Assembly (NCBI RefSeq): GCF_001683795.1
Contig: NZ_LIGX01000024.1
Span: 1-51,170 of the forward strand
Length of the DNA: 51,170 nt
Source: Neoakkermansia glycaniphila
GTDB taxonomy: Bacteria > Verrucomicrobiota > Verrucomicrobiia > Verrucomicrobiales > Akkermansiaceae
Direction of reading: 5' to 3'
Part shown: piece after piece, positions 28,609 through 37,299 of the stretch
How positions within the stretch are numbered: the stretch's first letter is position 1
How the letters are laid out: each line of letters starts with the position of its first letter
Translations under genes and position numbers: made by a program
The notes under the pieces: generated by a model
Database searches by the model: none
Seen by the model: the letters and a program-made list of their open reading frames with translations, nothing else
What the model was told of the DNA's origin: nothing

Positions 28609-28637
28609 ATTCTAAAGCAGGCTCGCAGGACGTGCAA
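28609..28637 (-). promoter_or_regulatory. Promoter of the orphan GT-like gene
   Basis: Minus-strand TTGCAC (28632-28637), 17-base spacer and TAGAAT (28609-28614), 14 bases before the ATG at 28594. Confidence 0.5.
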
Positions 28638-28673
28638 GACGTATCTGCCTCCATGAGCAACTTTCATTGTAAC

Positions 28674-28709
28674 AAAACGGTCCGCCCCCTCGAAAAAGGG
28701 GACGAACCG
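28674..28709 (-). terminator. Terminator of the GH2 gene
   Basis: On the minus strand a GC-rich hairpin (CGGT/ACCG and GGGG/CCCC arms with one mismatch and one bulge, 28678-28709) is followed by TTTT. It lies 40 bases after the GH2 stop. Confidence 0.65.
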
Positions 28710-28748
28710 CTGCGATATTCATTATTTTACAGAAGCCGTTGCCCTTTG

Positions 28749-31700
28749 TCAGCGCACCAGAACTTCCACATCCTTCGCGCCGCCGACTTTCTGTGCATCG
28801 CGGCCGAACACGCGTACGGCGGATACATTCTCCGCTTTGCCAAGATCGATGGCAATGATGTGCGGGGGATTCGGCACCTGCCCTTCATAAGGCGTATGCC
28901 AGAATGTATCGGTATTGCCGTCGATCGCACGGGAAGCGGGAGCCTGCTCCTTCTTCACCTCCTGCGAACTGGCGAAGGAAACCTTCCAGCCCTTCTTGTC
29001 CAGCGGCTTGCCCGCAGCATCGACCACATCGATCTCGGCCACATGGGCAAAGGTTCCGCTCTTGTGCATGGAATCGATCTTCAAAGCGATTTGGCGCACT
29101 TTCACCGGCTTGTCCAGCTTGATCTCGCTCCAGGCCCGGCCTTCCTGCACCGTTCCCTTGCCAGCCTTGTTCCAGCCGGAAGCATCCCATGGCACCTGAC
29201 GTTCGCCCTTCACGGGCACGAGACGTACTGCGCCGGTCATGCCGGATTGCGGCGAGACGCCTTCCATCTGCACCGACACGGTGACCGGAGTGCCCGCAGG
29301 CAAATCGACCGGAGCCGTAAAGGTCGCCTTGTCGGCCGACTTCCTCTCGGCCACCTTCCTGCCGTTCACATAAACAGCCACCCTTCCGGCAAGATTGTTG
29401 AATTGCAGATCCCAAAGGGAACCTCCGCCCGGCATCGTAAACGTCGCACGGTACGTCGCCCAACCCTGCTTCTGCGCCCAGGGGGACTGGGGACCGCTGC
29501 CCACAGTCACAGGCTGCCAGGTATTCATATCGTTATCCGCAATCGTGCGGTTCGGATCCTGGGGCTTGTCCGTAATCTCGGACATGCGCCAATCGGAAAG
29601 CACCGTGGACGCCGCCACTTCAGGACAGGAAACATGGCCGGAGCCGGGCTTCCTGACATCGACATTCAGCACGGCGGGCTTCAATCCCGGAGAGGCTGCA
29701 CGCACCTTGACGCGGCCGCCTTCCGGCTTCACGACAGCGGCGGCATAGCCGTTATACAGCGAACGTTCCGACGATGCATCCGGCTCATGGCACACAGGAT
29801 CGCCGTTGCCTACCCCGAGCAGCCTGCCGCCGTCCACATCGAACGTCACCTTCACCTTCGCATCGGGCACGGTACGGCCCTTGGCATCCTTGGCGCAAAC
29901 ACCCACCTGCAAAGCATCCCCGGAAGCCGTTCCGCCGGAGCTGGACATCAGCGTCAGCTCAAGCACCTCCGGTTTGCCCGTCGTCTCCACGGAATGTTCC
30001 GCATATTTTTTACCGTCCTTGTAAGCCACGAGTTCCAGCACGCCCGGTTCGTACACCACATCCCAGAACGTCTGGGCATAGCGGTCGTGCTTGCGCTTGC
30101 CGAGAGATTTGCCGTTCAGAATCAGCTCCACCTCGTCGCCGTTCGTATAGGTACCCACCTTCACCGTCTTCCCGACCATTTCCGAACCGAGATTCCAGTG
30201 GGGGAACACATAGGCCATCGGCTCATCCGTCCAGAGAGCCTTCAGCAGATAATACGAATCCTTCGGGAAACCACAGGTATCCACAATGCCGAAATAGGAA
30301 CTGATCGCCGGCCATGCGAACGGAGTCGGCTCACCGCGGTAATCGAAGCCCGTCCAGATGAACACCCCGGCATCCCACGGGCGCGTATCGACATGCTTCC
30401 ATGCCTCACGGACGCTGGAACCCCAGCCGACCCAGTGGTTATCGTAATTGTTGAAGATATGCTTGCCCTGATCCGTCTTCCACTCGCCGCGTGATGCGCT
30501 GTGCGAAACCGCTTCCGAGCTGAACACCATCTTGTCGGGGTACAGCTTGTGGGCATGGTCGTGCTGCGGCAGCGCGTAATTGATGCCCAGCACATCGACA
30601 GCACCAAAGGCTCCGTCCTTATTGTAGCCGCCGTTCATGGCTCCGGTCACTGGGCGCGTCTTGTCATGCCGAAGAATGGAATGCTTCATGCGCTCCACCA
30701 TCTTGCGGCCGCGCTCGTCTCCCTGCCACGGCTCCTCGTTGAACACGGACCACATCATCACCGACGGGTGGTTGCGGTCGCGCTTCACCTGCTCCTCAAG
30801 CTGGCGAAGGTAATCCTCGCCGCTGTTGTAGAAACGGTTCTCGTTCAACACCAGCATCCCCTGCTCGTCGCAGGCTTCCAGCACCTCCTTGGCGGGCGGA
30901 TTGTGGGAACAACGGTAGGCATTCGTGCCGAAATCCTTCAACACCTTGATGCGGAAATCCTGCATGGAATCCGGCACTGCCACACCCACGCCGGCATGGT
31001 CCTGATGCATGCAGACACCCTTGAACTTCACAGGCTTGTCATTCAGGAAAAAGCCCTTGTCGGCATCGAACTTCAACGTGCGGTAGCCGAAGCGGTCGCC
31101 GTAGGCATCCACCTTCTTCCCGTCCACGAACACCTCCGTCCGCACACCGTACAGATTGGGAGAATCGATATCCCACAGCTTCGGGCTCTTCACGGGGATC
31201 TTCTGCTCGAACGTGAACGTCTCGCCGGGAGGCACGATATCCATGGAAGTCTCCTTGCCGACCACCTTGCCGGACGGGTCGAGAATACTCGTCACCACCG
31301 TCACGGATGTTTCTTCCTTCTCCTCGCTCTCGATCGTCGTATCCACCAGCGTATCCCACGTATCGTGCGCCCCCTTCTCGGGATGCACATACACGCCGAA
31401 GGGAGCCACATGGATGGGATCCGCCACCGTGAGCCACACATGGCGGTAAATGCCGCCGCCCTCGTACCACCAGCCCTGCGGCTCGCGGGGATCGACCTTC
31501 ACGGCGATCGTATTCGGGCGGTCGCCGTAGTGCGCCACATCCGAAATATTCACCCGGAACCCGATATAGCCGTTATCGTTCTTGCGGAGTTCCTGACCGT
31601 TCACCCACACCTGGGATTGTCCGAAAACCCCGTCGAAATACAGCCAGATCGTCTTGCCGCGATCCGCCGTCGGCAGCGTGAACTGGCGGCGGTACCAAGC

Positions 31701-32033
31701 CTCCGGCCTGTCGAGGAAACCGTGGGAAACACCCTCCTTCGAATCGAATGTGCCTTCCACGACATAATCGTGCGGCACCTCCACGGTACGCCATGAGGAA
31801 TCGTCGTAGCTGAAGCCGGAAGGCCCCGGAGCCGCCCCGGCCTTCACGCGCACATACGTCTCATGATGGCTCACGGGCTGGGGAATATCGATCGCGCCGC
31901 GATGGAACTTCCACCCCTTGTCGATCAGGAGCAACTGGCGGGGAGACTCCCCGGCTATCTTCTCTTCGTACTTCTGAGCCATCGCCGAACCGGCCATAGA
32001 AACCGCCAACGAAAGAATAATGGATGAACGCAT
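28749..32033 (-). CDS. Secreted GH2 beta-galactosidase-like glycosidase, multi-domain
   Basis: A 1094-residue exported glycosidase. A short signal peptide ends near AMAQ-KYEE (residues 1-19). The sugar-binding jelly roll (about 40-230) contains WRTVEVPHDYVVEG and WYEGGGIYRHVWL, followed by an immunoglobulin-like domain and the GH2 barrel (about 340-620). SVFNEEP carries the acid/base Glu433 and VFSSEAVS the nucleophile Glu507. A DUF4982-type domain (about 650-720), another Ig-like GH2 domain (to about 825) and C-terminal beta domains follow. The last 110 residues resemble an F5/8-type (discoidin-like) carbohydrate-binding module. It probably removes terminal beta-galactose from host or dietary glycans in the periplasm or outside. 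The ATG at 32033 lies eight bases after a strong -10. Confidence 0.92.
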   Translation of the reverse strand: MRSSIILSLAVSMAGSAMAQKYEEKIAGESPRQLLLIDKGWKFHRGAIDIPQPVSHHETYVRVKAGAAPGPSGFSYDDSSWRTVEVPHDYVVEGTFDSKEGVSHGFLDRPEAWYRRQFTLPTADRGKTIWLYFDGVFGQSQVWVNGQELRKNDNGYIGFRVNISDVAHYGDRPNTIAVKVDPREPQGWWYEGGGIYRHVWLTVADPIHVAPFGVYVHPEKGAHDTWDTLVDTTIESEEKEETSVTVVTSILDPSGKVVGKETSMDIVPPGETFTFEQKIPVKSPKLWDIDSPNLYGVRTEVFVDGKKVDAYGDRFGYRTLKFDADKGFFLNDKPVKFKGVCMHQDHAGVGVAVPDSMQDFRIKVLKDFGTNAYRCSHNPPAKEVLEACDEQGMLVLNENRFYNSGEDYLRQLEEQVKRDRNHPSVMMWSVFNEEPWQGDERGRKMVERMKHSILRHDKTRPVTGAMNGGYNKDGAFGAVDVLGINYALPQHDHAHKLYPDKMVFSSEAVSHSASRGEWKTDQGKHIFNNYDNHWVGWGSSVREAWKHVDTRPWDAGVFIWTGFDYRGEPTPFAWPAISSYFGIVDTCGFPKDSYYLLKALWTDEPMAYVFPHWNLGSEMVGKTVKVGTYTNGDEVELILNGKSLGKRKHDRYAQTFWDVVYEPGVLELVAYKDGKKYAEHSVETTGKPEVLELTLMSSSGGTASGDALQVGVCAKDAKGRTVPDAKVKVTFDVDGGRLLGVGNGDPVCHEPDASSERSLYNGYAAAVVKPEGGRVKVRAASPGLKPAVLNVDVRKPGSGHVSCPEVAASTVLSDWRMSEITDKPQDPNRTIADNDMNTWQPVTVGSGPQSPWAQKQGWATYRATFTMPGGGSLWDLQFNNLAGRVAVYVNGRKVAERKSADKATFTAPVDLPAGTPVTVSVQMEGVSPQSGMTGAVRLVPVKGERQVPWDASGWNKAGKGTVQEGRAWSEIKLDKPVKVRQIALKIDSMHKSGTFAHVAEIDVVDAAGKPLDKKGWKVSFASSQEVKKEQAPASRAIDGNTDTFWHTPYEGQVPNPPHIIAIDLGKAENVSAVRVFGRDAQKVGGAKDVEVLVR

Positions 32034-32350
32034 ATCGCCACATCATACAGGATCAACACGACAAGTCAAGTTCAGGACGCAGGAGCGTGAAGGTAAACGA
32101 CACACTCCCGCTCGTATTCGCCATAATGGCCGTTTGCTGTTTGATATCGAAACAACTCTCCCCTACCATAATACCCTTGGATTTGCTCTGGCGGACTCTC
32201 CATTTCCGCCTCAGCTGCAAACGCCCCCCTAACTCCATTCTGACCATCATCGGCATTACCCCACTTCCGCACCAACCGGAGGCAGGAAACTTGCGCCGCC
32301 CGACAGAATAAACTTTACGAATCTCCAACAGCGTATTATGCTGGGAAGTG
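32034..32350. promoter_or_regulatory. Divergent region between the GH2 gene and glgB (about 315 bases)
   Basis: Holds the leftward GH2 promoter (32042-32069). A possible rightward -10 TATTAT lies at 32334-32339 before glgB, with only a weak -35 (TTTACG, 14-base spacing). No conserved gene is seen in the remaining sequence. Confidence 0.5.
32042..32069 (-). promoter_or_regulatory. Promoter of the GH2 gene, leaderless layout
   Basis: Minus-strand TTGACT (32064-32069), 16-base spacer, TATGAT (32042-32047), and only eight bases to the ATG. The expected start site is one or two bases before the codon. Confidence 0.65.
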
Positions 32351-34369
32351 ATGAGACGCCCCCCCATTCCCGGTCTTGTGCTGGAAGACGGTTGGCTGCA
32401 ACCGTACTCCCGCGAAATTCAAGCACGCATGAAGCTCTTCGACATGGAAGTGAAGAGACTTCGGCAGCGGTACGGCTCTCTGGAGAAATGCGCCCTCGGC
32501 TACCGCCGCATGGGCTTCAACCGCTCGGCCTCCACGGGAGACTGGATCTACCGCGAATGGGCGCCCGGAGCAAGGGAACTCCACCTCATCGGAGACTTCA
32601 ACGGCTGGGACCGCACCGCCACCCCGCTCTCCCGCGATTCGGAAGGCATCTGGTCCGTCACGCTTCCCGCCGATGCCCTGCACCACGGCGACCGGGTAAA
32701 AGTACATGTCGTCGGCTCCGACCTGCAAGCCATGGACCGCATCCCGGCATGGATCGGAAGAACCGTGCAAGACCCCGCCACCCATGATTTCTGCGGGCAA
32801 ATCTGGGAGCCGGAAACGCCCTATGCGTGGGAACATCCCGACTTCGACCCGTCGCACATCGCCATACCCTTCATCTACGAAGCGCATACAGGCATGGCCG
32901 GTGAAGAGCCGCGCCTCCATTCCTACCGCGAATTCGCCGACAACGTGCTGCCGCGCATCGCCGCCCTCGGCTACAACGTCATCCAGCTCATGGCCGTTCA
33001 GGAACATCCCTACTACGGCTCCTTCGGCTACCACGTCTCCTCCTTCTTCGCCCCCAGCTCCCGCTTCGGCACGCCCGAAGACCTCAAGTACCTTGTGGAC
33101 AAGGCGCACGGCATGGGACTCGCCGTCCTGCTGGACATCGTCCACTCCCACGCCGTCAAGAACATGGCGGAGGGATTGAACAATTTCGACGGCTCCGGCG
33201 GCCAGTACTTCCGCCCCGGCGAGCGCGGCACCCATCCCGACTGGGACTCCTGCTGCTTCGACTACGGTCGCCACGAAGTCACCGAATTCCTCCTCTCGAA
33301 CGTCCGCTGGTGGCTCGACGAATTCCGCTTCGACGGCTTCCGGTTCGACGGCGTCACCTCCATGCTCTACTACCACCGGGGCCATGAACCGTTCTCCGAC
33401 CTCGGAAGCTACTTCAACACGCAGGTCGACCAGGAAGCGATCACCTACCTCCAGCTCGCCTCCACGCTCATTCAGGAAATCAAGCCCGGCGCCTTCGCCA
33501 TCGCGGAAGACATGTCCGGCATGCCCGGCCTCTGCCGCCCCGTGGACGAAGGGGGCATGGGCTTCACCCACCGCCTCGCCATGGGCATCCCCGACTTCTG
33601 GATCAAGCTCATCAAGGAAAAAAAGGACGAGGAATGGAGCATGGGAGACATCTGGTACACGCTCACGAACCGCCGCTACGGCGAGCCGAATATCGCCTAC
33701 TGCGAAAGCCACGACCAGGCCCTCGTCGGCGATAAAACGCTCGCCTTCCGCCTGATGGATGCCGACATGTACTGGCACATGGACGAAGGCTCGCAAAGCC
33801 TCGTCATCGACCGCGGCATCGCCCTGCATAAAATGATCCGCCTGATCTCCCTTGCTGCCGGGGGGGAAGGCTGGCTCAACTTCATGGGCAACGAATTCGG
33901 GCACCCGGAATGGATCGACTTCCCCCGCGAAGGCAACGACTGGTCCTACCAGTACTGCCGCCGCCAATGGTCGCTGGCGGATAACGGAAACCTCCGCTAC
34001 AAATACCTGAAGGCCTTCGACAAAGCCATGGTCGCCATGGCCGGAGAAGCCCGGCTGCCCGCCGCACCGCCCGCCCGGCCTCTCAACCTCGACGAAGCCA
34101 ACCAGATCATGGCCTTCGAGCGGGGCGACCTCCTCTTCGTCTTCAACTGGTCGGGCGACCGAGCCATTCCGGACTACGAAATTCCCGCGCCAAGCCGCGG
34201 CGAATGGAAGAGAATACTCGACACGGATGCACGCGAATTCGGCGGTTTCGGAAGGCTCGACCCGGCCGTCGCACACCATACGGACGACAAGCAGAACCTC
34301 CGGCTCTACCTGCTGCCGCGCAGCGCACTCGTCCTGTCGCGCACCTACGCGGGCGGCAGAATACGCTAA
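32351..34369 (+). CDS. glgB: 1,4-alpha-glucan branching enzyme, eukaryotic-type (GH13_8)
   Basis: A 672-residue glycogen branching enzyme. An N-terminal CBM48 domain (about 45-140, YREWAPGARELHLIGDFNGW) precedes the GH13 barrel. FRFDGVTSMLYYHRG bears the nucleophile Asp, FAIAEDMSGMP the acid/base Glu, and CESHDQALVGDKT the third catalytic Asp. FMGNEFGHPEWIDFPREGN follows. These strings are almost those of plant and animal branching enzymes (GH13_8), not of the E. coli GlgB group (GH13_9). It moves alpha-1,4 glucan segments to alpha-1,6 positions. The start is taken at ATG 32351; a GTG one codon earlier is possible. Convergent with alr nine bases away. No other glycogen genes lie in the window. 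Confidence 0.94.
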   Translation: MRRPPIPGLVLEDGWLQPYSREIQARMKLFDMEVKRLRQRYGSLEKCALGYRRMGFNRSASTGDWIYREWAPGARELHLIGDFNGWDRTATPLSRDSEGIWSVTLPADALHHGDRVKVHVVGSDLQAMDRIPAWIGRTVQDPATHDFCGQIWEPETPYAWEHPDFDPSHIAIPFIYEAHTGMAGEEPRLHSYREFADNVLPRIAALGYNVIQLMAVQEHPYYGSFGYHVSSFFAPSSRFGTPEDLKYLVDKAHGMGLAVLLDIVHSHAVKNMAEGLNNFDGSGGQYFRPGERGTHPDWDSCCFDYGRHEVTEFLLSNVRWWLDEFRFDGFRFDGVTSMLYYHRGHEPFSDLGSYFNTQVDQEAITYLQLASTLIQEIKPGAFAIAEDMSGMPGLCRPVDEGGMGFTHRLAMGIPDFWIKLIKEKKDEEWSMGDIWYTLTNRRYGEPNIAYCESHDQALVGDKTLAFRLMDADMYWHMDEGSQSLVIDRGIALHKMIRLISLAAGGEGWLNFMGNEFGHPEWIDFPREGNDWSYQYCRRQWSLADNGNLRYKYLKAFDKAMVAMAGEARLPAAPPARPLNLDEANQIMAFERGDLLFVFNWSGDRAIPDYEIPAPSRGEWKRILDTDAREFGGFGRLDPAVAHHTDDKQNLRLYLLPRSALVLSRTYAGGRIR

Positions 34370-34378
34370 AACCTCCCC

Positions 34379-35488
34379 TTACGCCCCGTGATACACGCGA
34401 GGCAGCCGCGGCCCGAGGCTGGTCAGAATCTCCCAGGGAATCGTACCCGCACGTTCGGCCACCTCCGTCACGGGGATATGGGAGCCGATCAGCTCCACCT
34501 CGTCGCCCGGCACAAGGAAAGGCACATTCGTCACATCTGCAATAATCTGGTCCATCGTCACACGGCCCAGCATCGGGCATGAGCAACCGTGAATCCAGAC
34601 ACGGGCGCCCCGATTGGACAAATGGCGGGGCCAGCCGTCCGCATAGCCGATGCCGATCGTCGCCACCTTCGTCGGGCGATCCGTTATAAACGTGCGTCCG
34701 TACGCCACACCGTGCCCGGCGGGCAGCGTGCGCACCAGAGTCACGCGGGAAAACAGTTTCAACGTCGGCAGCAGGGCATCGCTCCACGGGCTGGCGACCG
34801 GAGACACGCCATACAGCATCAACCCCGGCCGAGCCAGATTGGCCCCCGGCACCTTGTAGGCCAGCAAGCCCGCACTGCTCGAAATATGGCAGAAGCGGAA
34901 CCGGAACCTGTTGCCCAGCAATGATACGGCATCGGCATACTCCCTGATCTGCACTTCCGTGAATACGGGATCTTCATCCGCCGAAGGGAAATGGGACACC
35001 ACGCCGTCAATCAGCAAATTCGGCATCGCCTCCAGAGCATCTCCCAGCCCCGCCCACTCGTCCGGCAGGAATCCGGCACGGCCCATTCCCGTATCGATGC
35101 ACAGGTGGATAGGCAGCGTCTTCCCGTACATAGCCGCCAGAGACTGGTAGTGCTGCGCCTCCTCCATCGTGGAAATCGTCGCGCACCAACCGTTCAGCAC
35201 GATCTCTTCGCGTTCCTCGGGGAATGCGGGGCCGAGAATGAAAGGCCGCGTCCGCACTCCGGCGCGGCTCAGGCGGCGGGCTTCCCCCGTATTGGCTACG
35301 CCGAAAAACGTCACCCCCTCCATATCCAGCGCACGGGCCACGGCTTCCAGACCGTGACCGTAGGCGCCCGCCTTCACCACAGGCATCATCTGCGTACCGG
35401 GCAAGGCGCGGCAGGCCGTTTCCAGATTGCGGCGAATGGCGGCGAGGTCGACATCGACCCACGCTCGCGGGGGACTATCGTGTGTCAT
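34379..35488 (-). CDS. alr: Alanine racemase
   Basis: A 369-residue PLP enzyme that interconverts L- and D-alanine for peptidoglycan. The PLP lysine is Lys39 in VVKAGAYGHG. The N-terminal barrel continues with HLCIDTGMGRAGF, VVSHFPSADEDP and ARPGLMLYGVSP. The C-terminal beta domain has VAYGRTF, then ATIGIGYADGWPR with the second catalytic Tyr, and LGRVTMDQIIADVT. Length and order are standard. Its stop is nine bases from that of glgB on the other strand, with no hairpin between them. A TTGTCA/TACACT promoter lies directly upstream. Confidence 0.96.
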   Translation of the reverse strand: MTHDSPPRAWVDVDLAAIRRNLETACRALPGTQMMPVVKAGAYGHGLEAVARALDMEGVTFFGVANTGEARRLSRAGVRTRPFILGPAFPEEREEIVLNGWCATISTMEEAQHYQSLAAMYGKTLPIHLCIDTGMGRAGFLPDEWAGLGDALEAMPNLLIDGVVSHFPSADEDPVFTEVQIREYADAVSLLGNRFRFRFCHISSSAGLLAYKVPGANLARPGLMLYGVSPVASPWSDALLPTLKLFSRVTLVRTLPAGHGVAYGRTFITDRPTKVATIGIGYADGWPRHLSNRGARVWIHGCSCPMLGRVTMDQIIADVTNVPFLVPGDEVELIGSHIPVTEVAERAGTIPWEILTSLGPRLPRVYHGA

Positions 35489-35495
35489 GACGGCG

Positions 35496-35524
35496 AGTGT
35501 ACGCTCCCCTCACCGCCATGACAA
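35496..35524 (-). promoter_or_regulatory. alr: Promoter of alr, leaderless layout
   Basis: Minus-strand TTGTCA (35519-35524), 17-base spacer, TACACT (35496-35501), and seven bases to the ATG at 35488. Confidence 0.5.
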
Positions 35525-35586
35525 GAGAAAATCCCCCGGATATGCAGGCATGTCGGCATTCCTGAAAAAAAGCGCGAAACTTTTCC

Positions 35587-35611
35587 ATAATTATTACGTT
35601 TACATAATTAT
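35587..35611. promoter_or_regulatory. Candidate MarR-family operator
   Basis: Two copies of the self-complementary octamer ATAATTAT (35587-35594 and 35604-35611) with a 9-base spacer form an inverted repeat of MarR-site size. It lies just upstream of the -35 box of the marR-RND operon. Confidence 0.5.
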
Positions 35612-35617
35612 TCAAAC

Positions 35618-35646
35618 TTGACAACTATTATGTTTCACTTCAGAAT
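35618..35646 (+). promoter_or_regulatory. Promoter of the marR-RND operon, leaderless layout
   Basis: Perfect TTGACA (35618-35623), 17-base spacer, CAGAAT (35641-35646), and six bases to the ATG at 35653. Confidence 0.5.
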
Positions 35647-35652
35647 ACCGCC

Positions 35653-36120
35653 ATGCCGCAGCACCAGCATACTCTCTTCATCAAACTCGCGCAAATCATC
35701 GACTCGTTGCGCGAAAAATCCTTCTACTCGCAGGACAAGGAGCACCAGAAGCGCTTTCTCGGCCTCAGCGTCCGGCAGGCGACAGCCCTGCGCACCATCA
35801 GCGTACTCACCAAAGAGCAGCCTCAAGGCATTCCTCTCAAAACCCTTGCAGCCCGACTGCAAATGACCATTCCCGCCGCATCCCTTCTCGTCGAAAGCAT
35901 GGTGAACAAGGGATTCTTCGACCGCAGCACCAACCCGAACGACCGCCGCTCCATCTGCATCAAGCTCTCCGCCAAGGGGCAGAAAAACTTCAAGGAAATC
36001 TGCACCACCATGGATCAGTTCACCGAAGAACTCATTCTCACCCTCCCCGAGCAGGATCGGAAAGACTTCGAGCGCATCGTCGAACAACTTTTCCAGACCG
36101 TTTTCCAGACAAAACCATGA
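35653..36120 (+). CDS. MarR-family transcriptional regulator
   Basis: A 155-residue winged-helix regulator. LSVRQATALRTISVLTKEQ forms the helix before the recognition region. IPLKTLAARLQMTIPAASLLVESMVNKGFF is the helix-turn-helix, and DRSTNPNDRRSICIKLSAKG is the wing with the conserved D-x-R-S/R. These match MarR/SlyA regulators, which usually repress a neighbouring transporter until bound by a phenolic or drug ligand. The gene overlaps the membrane fusion protein gene by four bases (ATGA), so it is co-translated with the pump it probably represses. An AT-rich inverted repeat before its promoter is the likely operator. Confidence 0.9.
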   Translation: MPQHQHTLFIKLAQIIDSLREKSFYSQDKEHQKRFLGLSVRQATALRTISVLTKEQPQGIPLKTLAARLQMTIPAASLLVESMVNKGFFDRSTNPNDRRSICIKLSAKGQKNFKEICTTMDQFTEELILTLPEQDRKDFERIVEQLFQTVFQTKP

Positions 36121-37235
36121 CCGTATTCATCCATCGCTTCACCATTTTTCCGGCCGCACTCGCGGCCGTCCTTACTATGGCCCAAGGGCTGGCTCAGGAC
36201 ATCAAAAAACTGCCCAGCAAAGTACTCGTCGAAAAAGCCGTCTCCGTATCGGACGAAATCGAACGCAAATACCCCGGCCGGGTCGAAGCCATCAACAAGG
36301 TCACCATCCAGCCCCGAGTCTCGGGCACCCTTCTGTCCGCCACATTCCGGGAAGGCGACATGGTCAAGGAAGGCCAGCTGCTCTTCGAAATCGAGGACGC
36401 TCGCTACAAAGCCTCCGTCCAGGCAGCCGAAGCCAAAATCAAACAGTTGGAAATAAAAATCGATTACGCCAAAAACAATTACGAGCGTCAGGACAGGCTC
36501 GCCAAAATCAAGGCCGTCTCCCAGGATCAGGTGGAAAACTCCCTCAGCACCCTGCGCGAACTCGAAGCACAGCTTCTTCAGGCAAAAGCCGAACTGATAC
36601 TGGCGCAGGAAGACCTCAAATACACGCGCGTATACTCCCCTCTTACGGGACGCATCGGCCGCCTGACCTACTCCACGGGTAACTACATCACTCCGACCAG
36701 CCAGCCTCTTGCCACCATCACGCAGGTCGATCCCATCTACGTGCGCTTCCCCATGAGCGAAAAGGACTTCCTCTCCCTCTTCGGCAACGATGAGGAACTG
36801 CGCAACCGCGCCGCACTCCGCATCGTCATCGCCTCGGGCCGGACCTACCCGCAACCCGGCACCGTGGCCATGAGTGACAATGAAGTGAAATCCGGCACGG
36901 ACAGCCTCAACGTGTGGGCCCAATTCGACAACCCCCGGCAGATGCTTCAGCCCGGCGGCATCAGCACCGTCGTACTCAACAAGAAAAATGCGGACAAGGT
37001 GGCGGCCGTCACCATCTCCGCCGTGCAGCACGACACGCAGGGGAGCTACATCTACGTACTCGACGATAAAAACACGGTCGTCCGCCGCCCCGTCTCCATC
37101 GGAAGCACCACTGGCAACAAACAGATCATCACCGACGGGTTGAAAGAAGGCGAAATCGTCATCATCGACGGCCTCCACAAAACCCGGCCCGGAGCTACCG
37201 TCGTCCCCGTCTTCCGAGAAGCATTGCAGCAATAA
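36117..37235 (+). CDS. RND efflux periplasmic adaptor (AcrA/MexA-like)
   Basis: A 372-residue membrane fusion protein. A signal peptide ends near GLAQ-DIKK (about residue 27); there is no lipobox Cys. The lipoyl half-motifs INKVTIQPRVSGTLLSATFREGDMV and YTRVYSPLTGRIGRLTYSTG flank an alpha-hairpin rich in Ala/Lys/Gln (about 100-160). Beta-barrel and membrane-proximal domains follow, with the typical VRRPVSIGSTTGNKQIITDGLKEGE. It should link an inner-membrane RND pump to an outer-membrane channel. It overlaps marR and precedes the pump gene by 64 bases. Confidence 0.93.
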   Translation: MTVFIHRFTIFPAALAAVLTMAQGLAQDIKKLPSKVLVEKAVSVSDEIERKYPGRVEAINKVTIQPRVSGTLLSATFREGDMVKEGQLLFEIEDARYKASVQAAEAKIKQLEIKIDYAKNNYERQDRLAKIKAVSQDQVENSLSTLRELEAQLLQAKAELILAQEDLKYTRVYSPLTGRIGRLTYSTGNYITPTSQPLATITQVDPIYVRFPMSEKDFLSLFGNDEELRNRAALRIVIASGRTYPQPGTVAMSDNEVKSGTDSLNVWAQFDNPRQMLQPGGISTVVLNKKNADKVAAVTISAVQHDTQGSYIYVLDDKNTVVRRPVSIGSTTGNKQIITDGLKEGEIVIIDGLHKTRPGATVVPVFREALQQ

Positions 37236-37299
37236 GGCAGCCGCACCCTCCGAACCAGCGGCAGCATATATCCCTTTCATCTAACATAACATTATCTCC

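Noticed and set aside
32336..34279. An open minus-strand frame of 647 codons opposite glgB
   Set aside because: Antisense shadow of glgB; composition is artificial and there is no start context or family resemblance.
36015..37280. An open minus-strand frame of 421 codons opposite marR and the RND adaptor
   Set aside because: Shadow frame of two clearly assigned genes; no recognisable domain.
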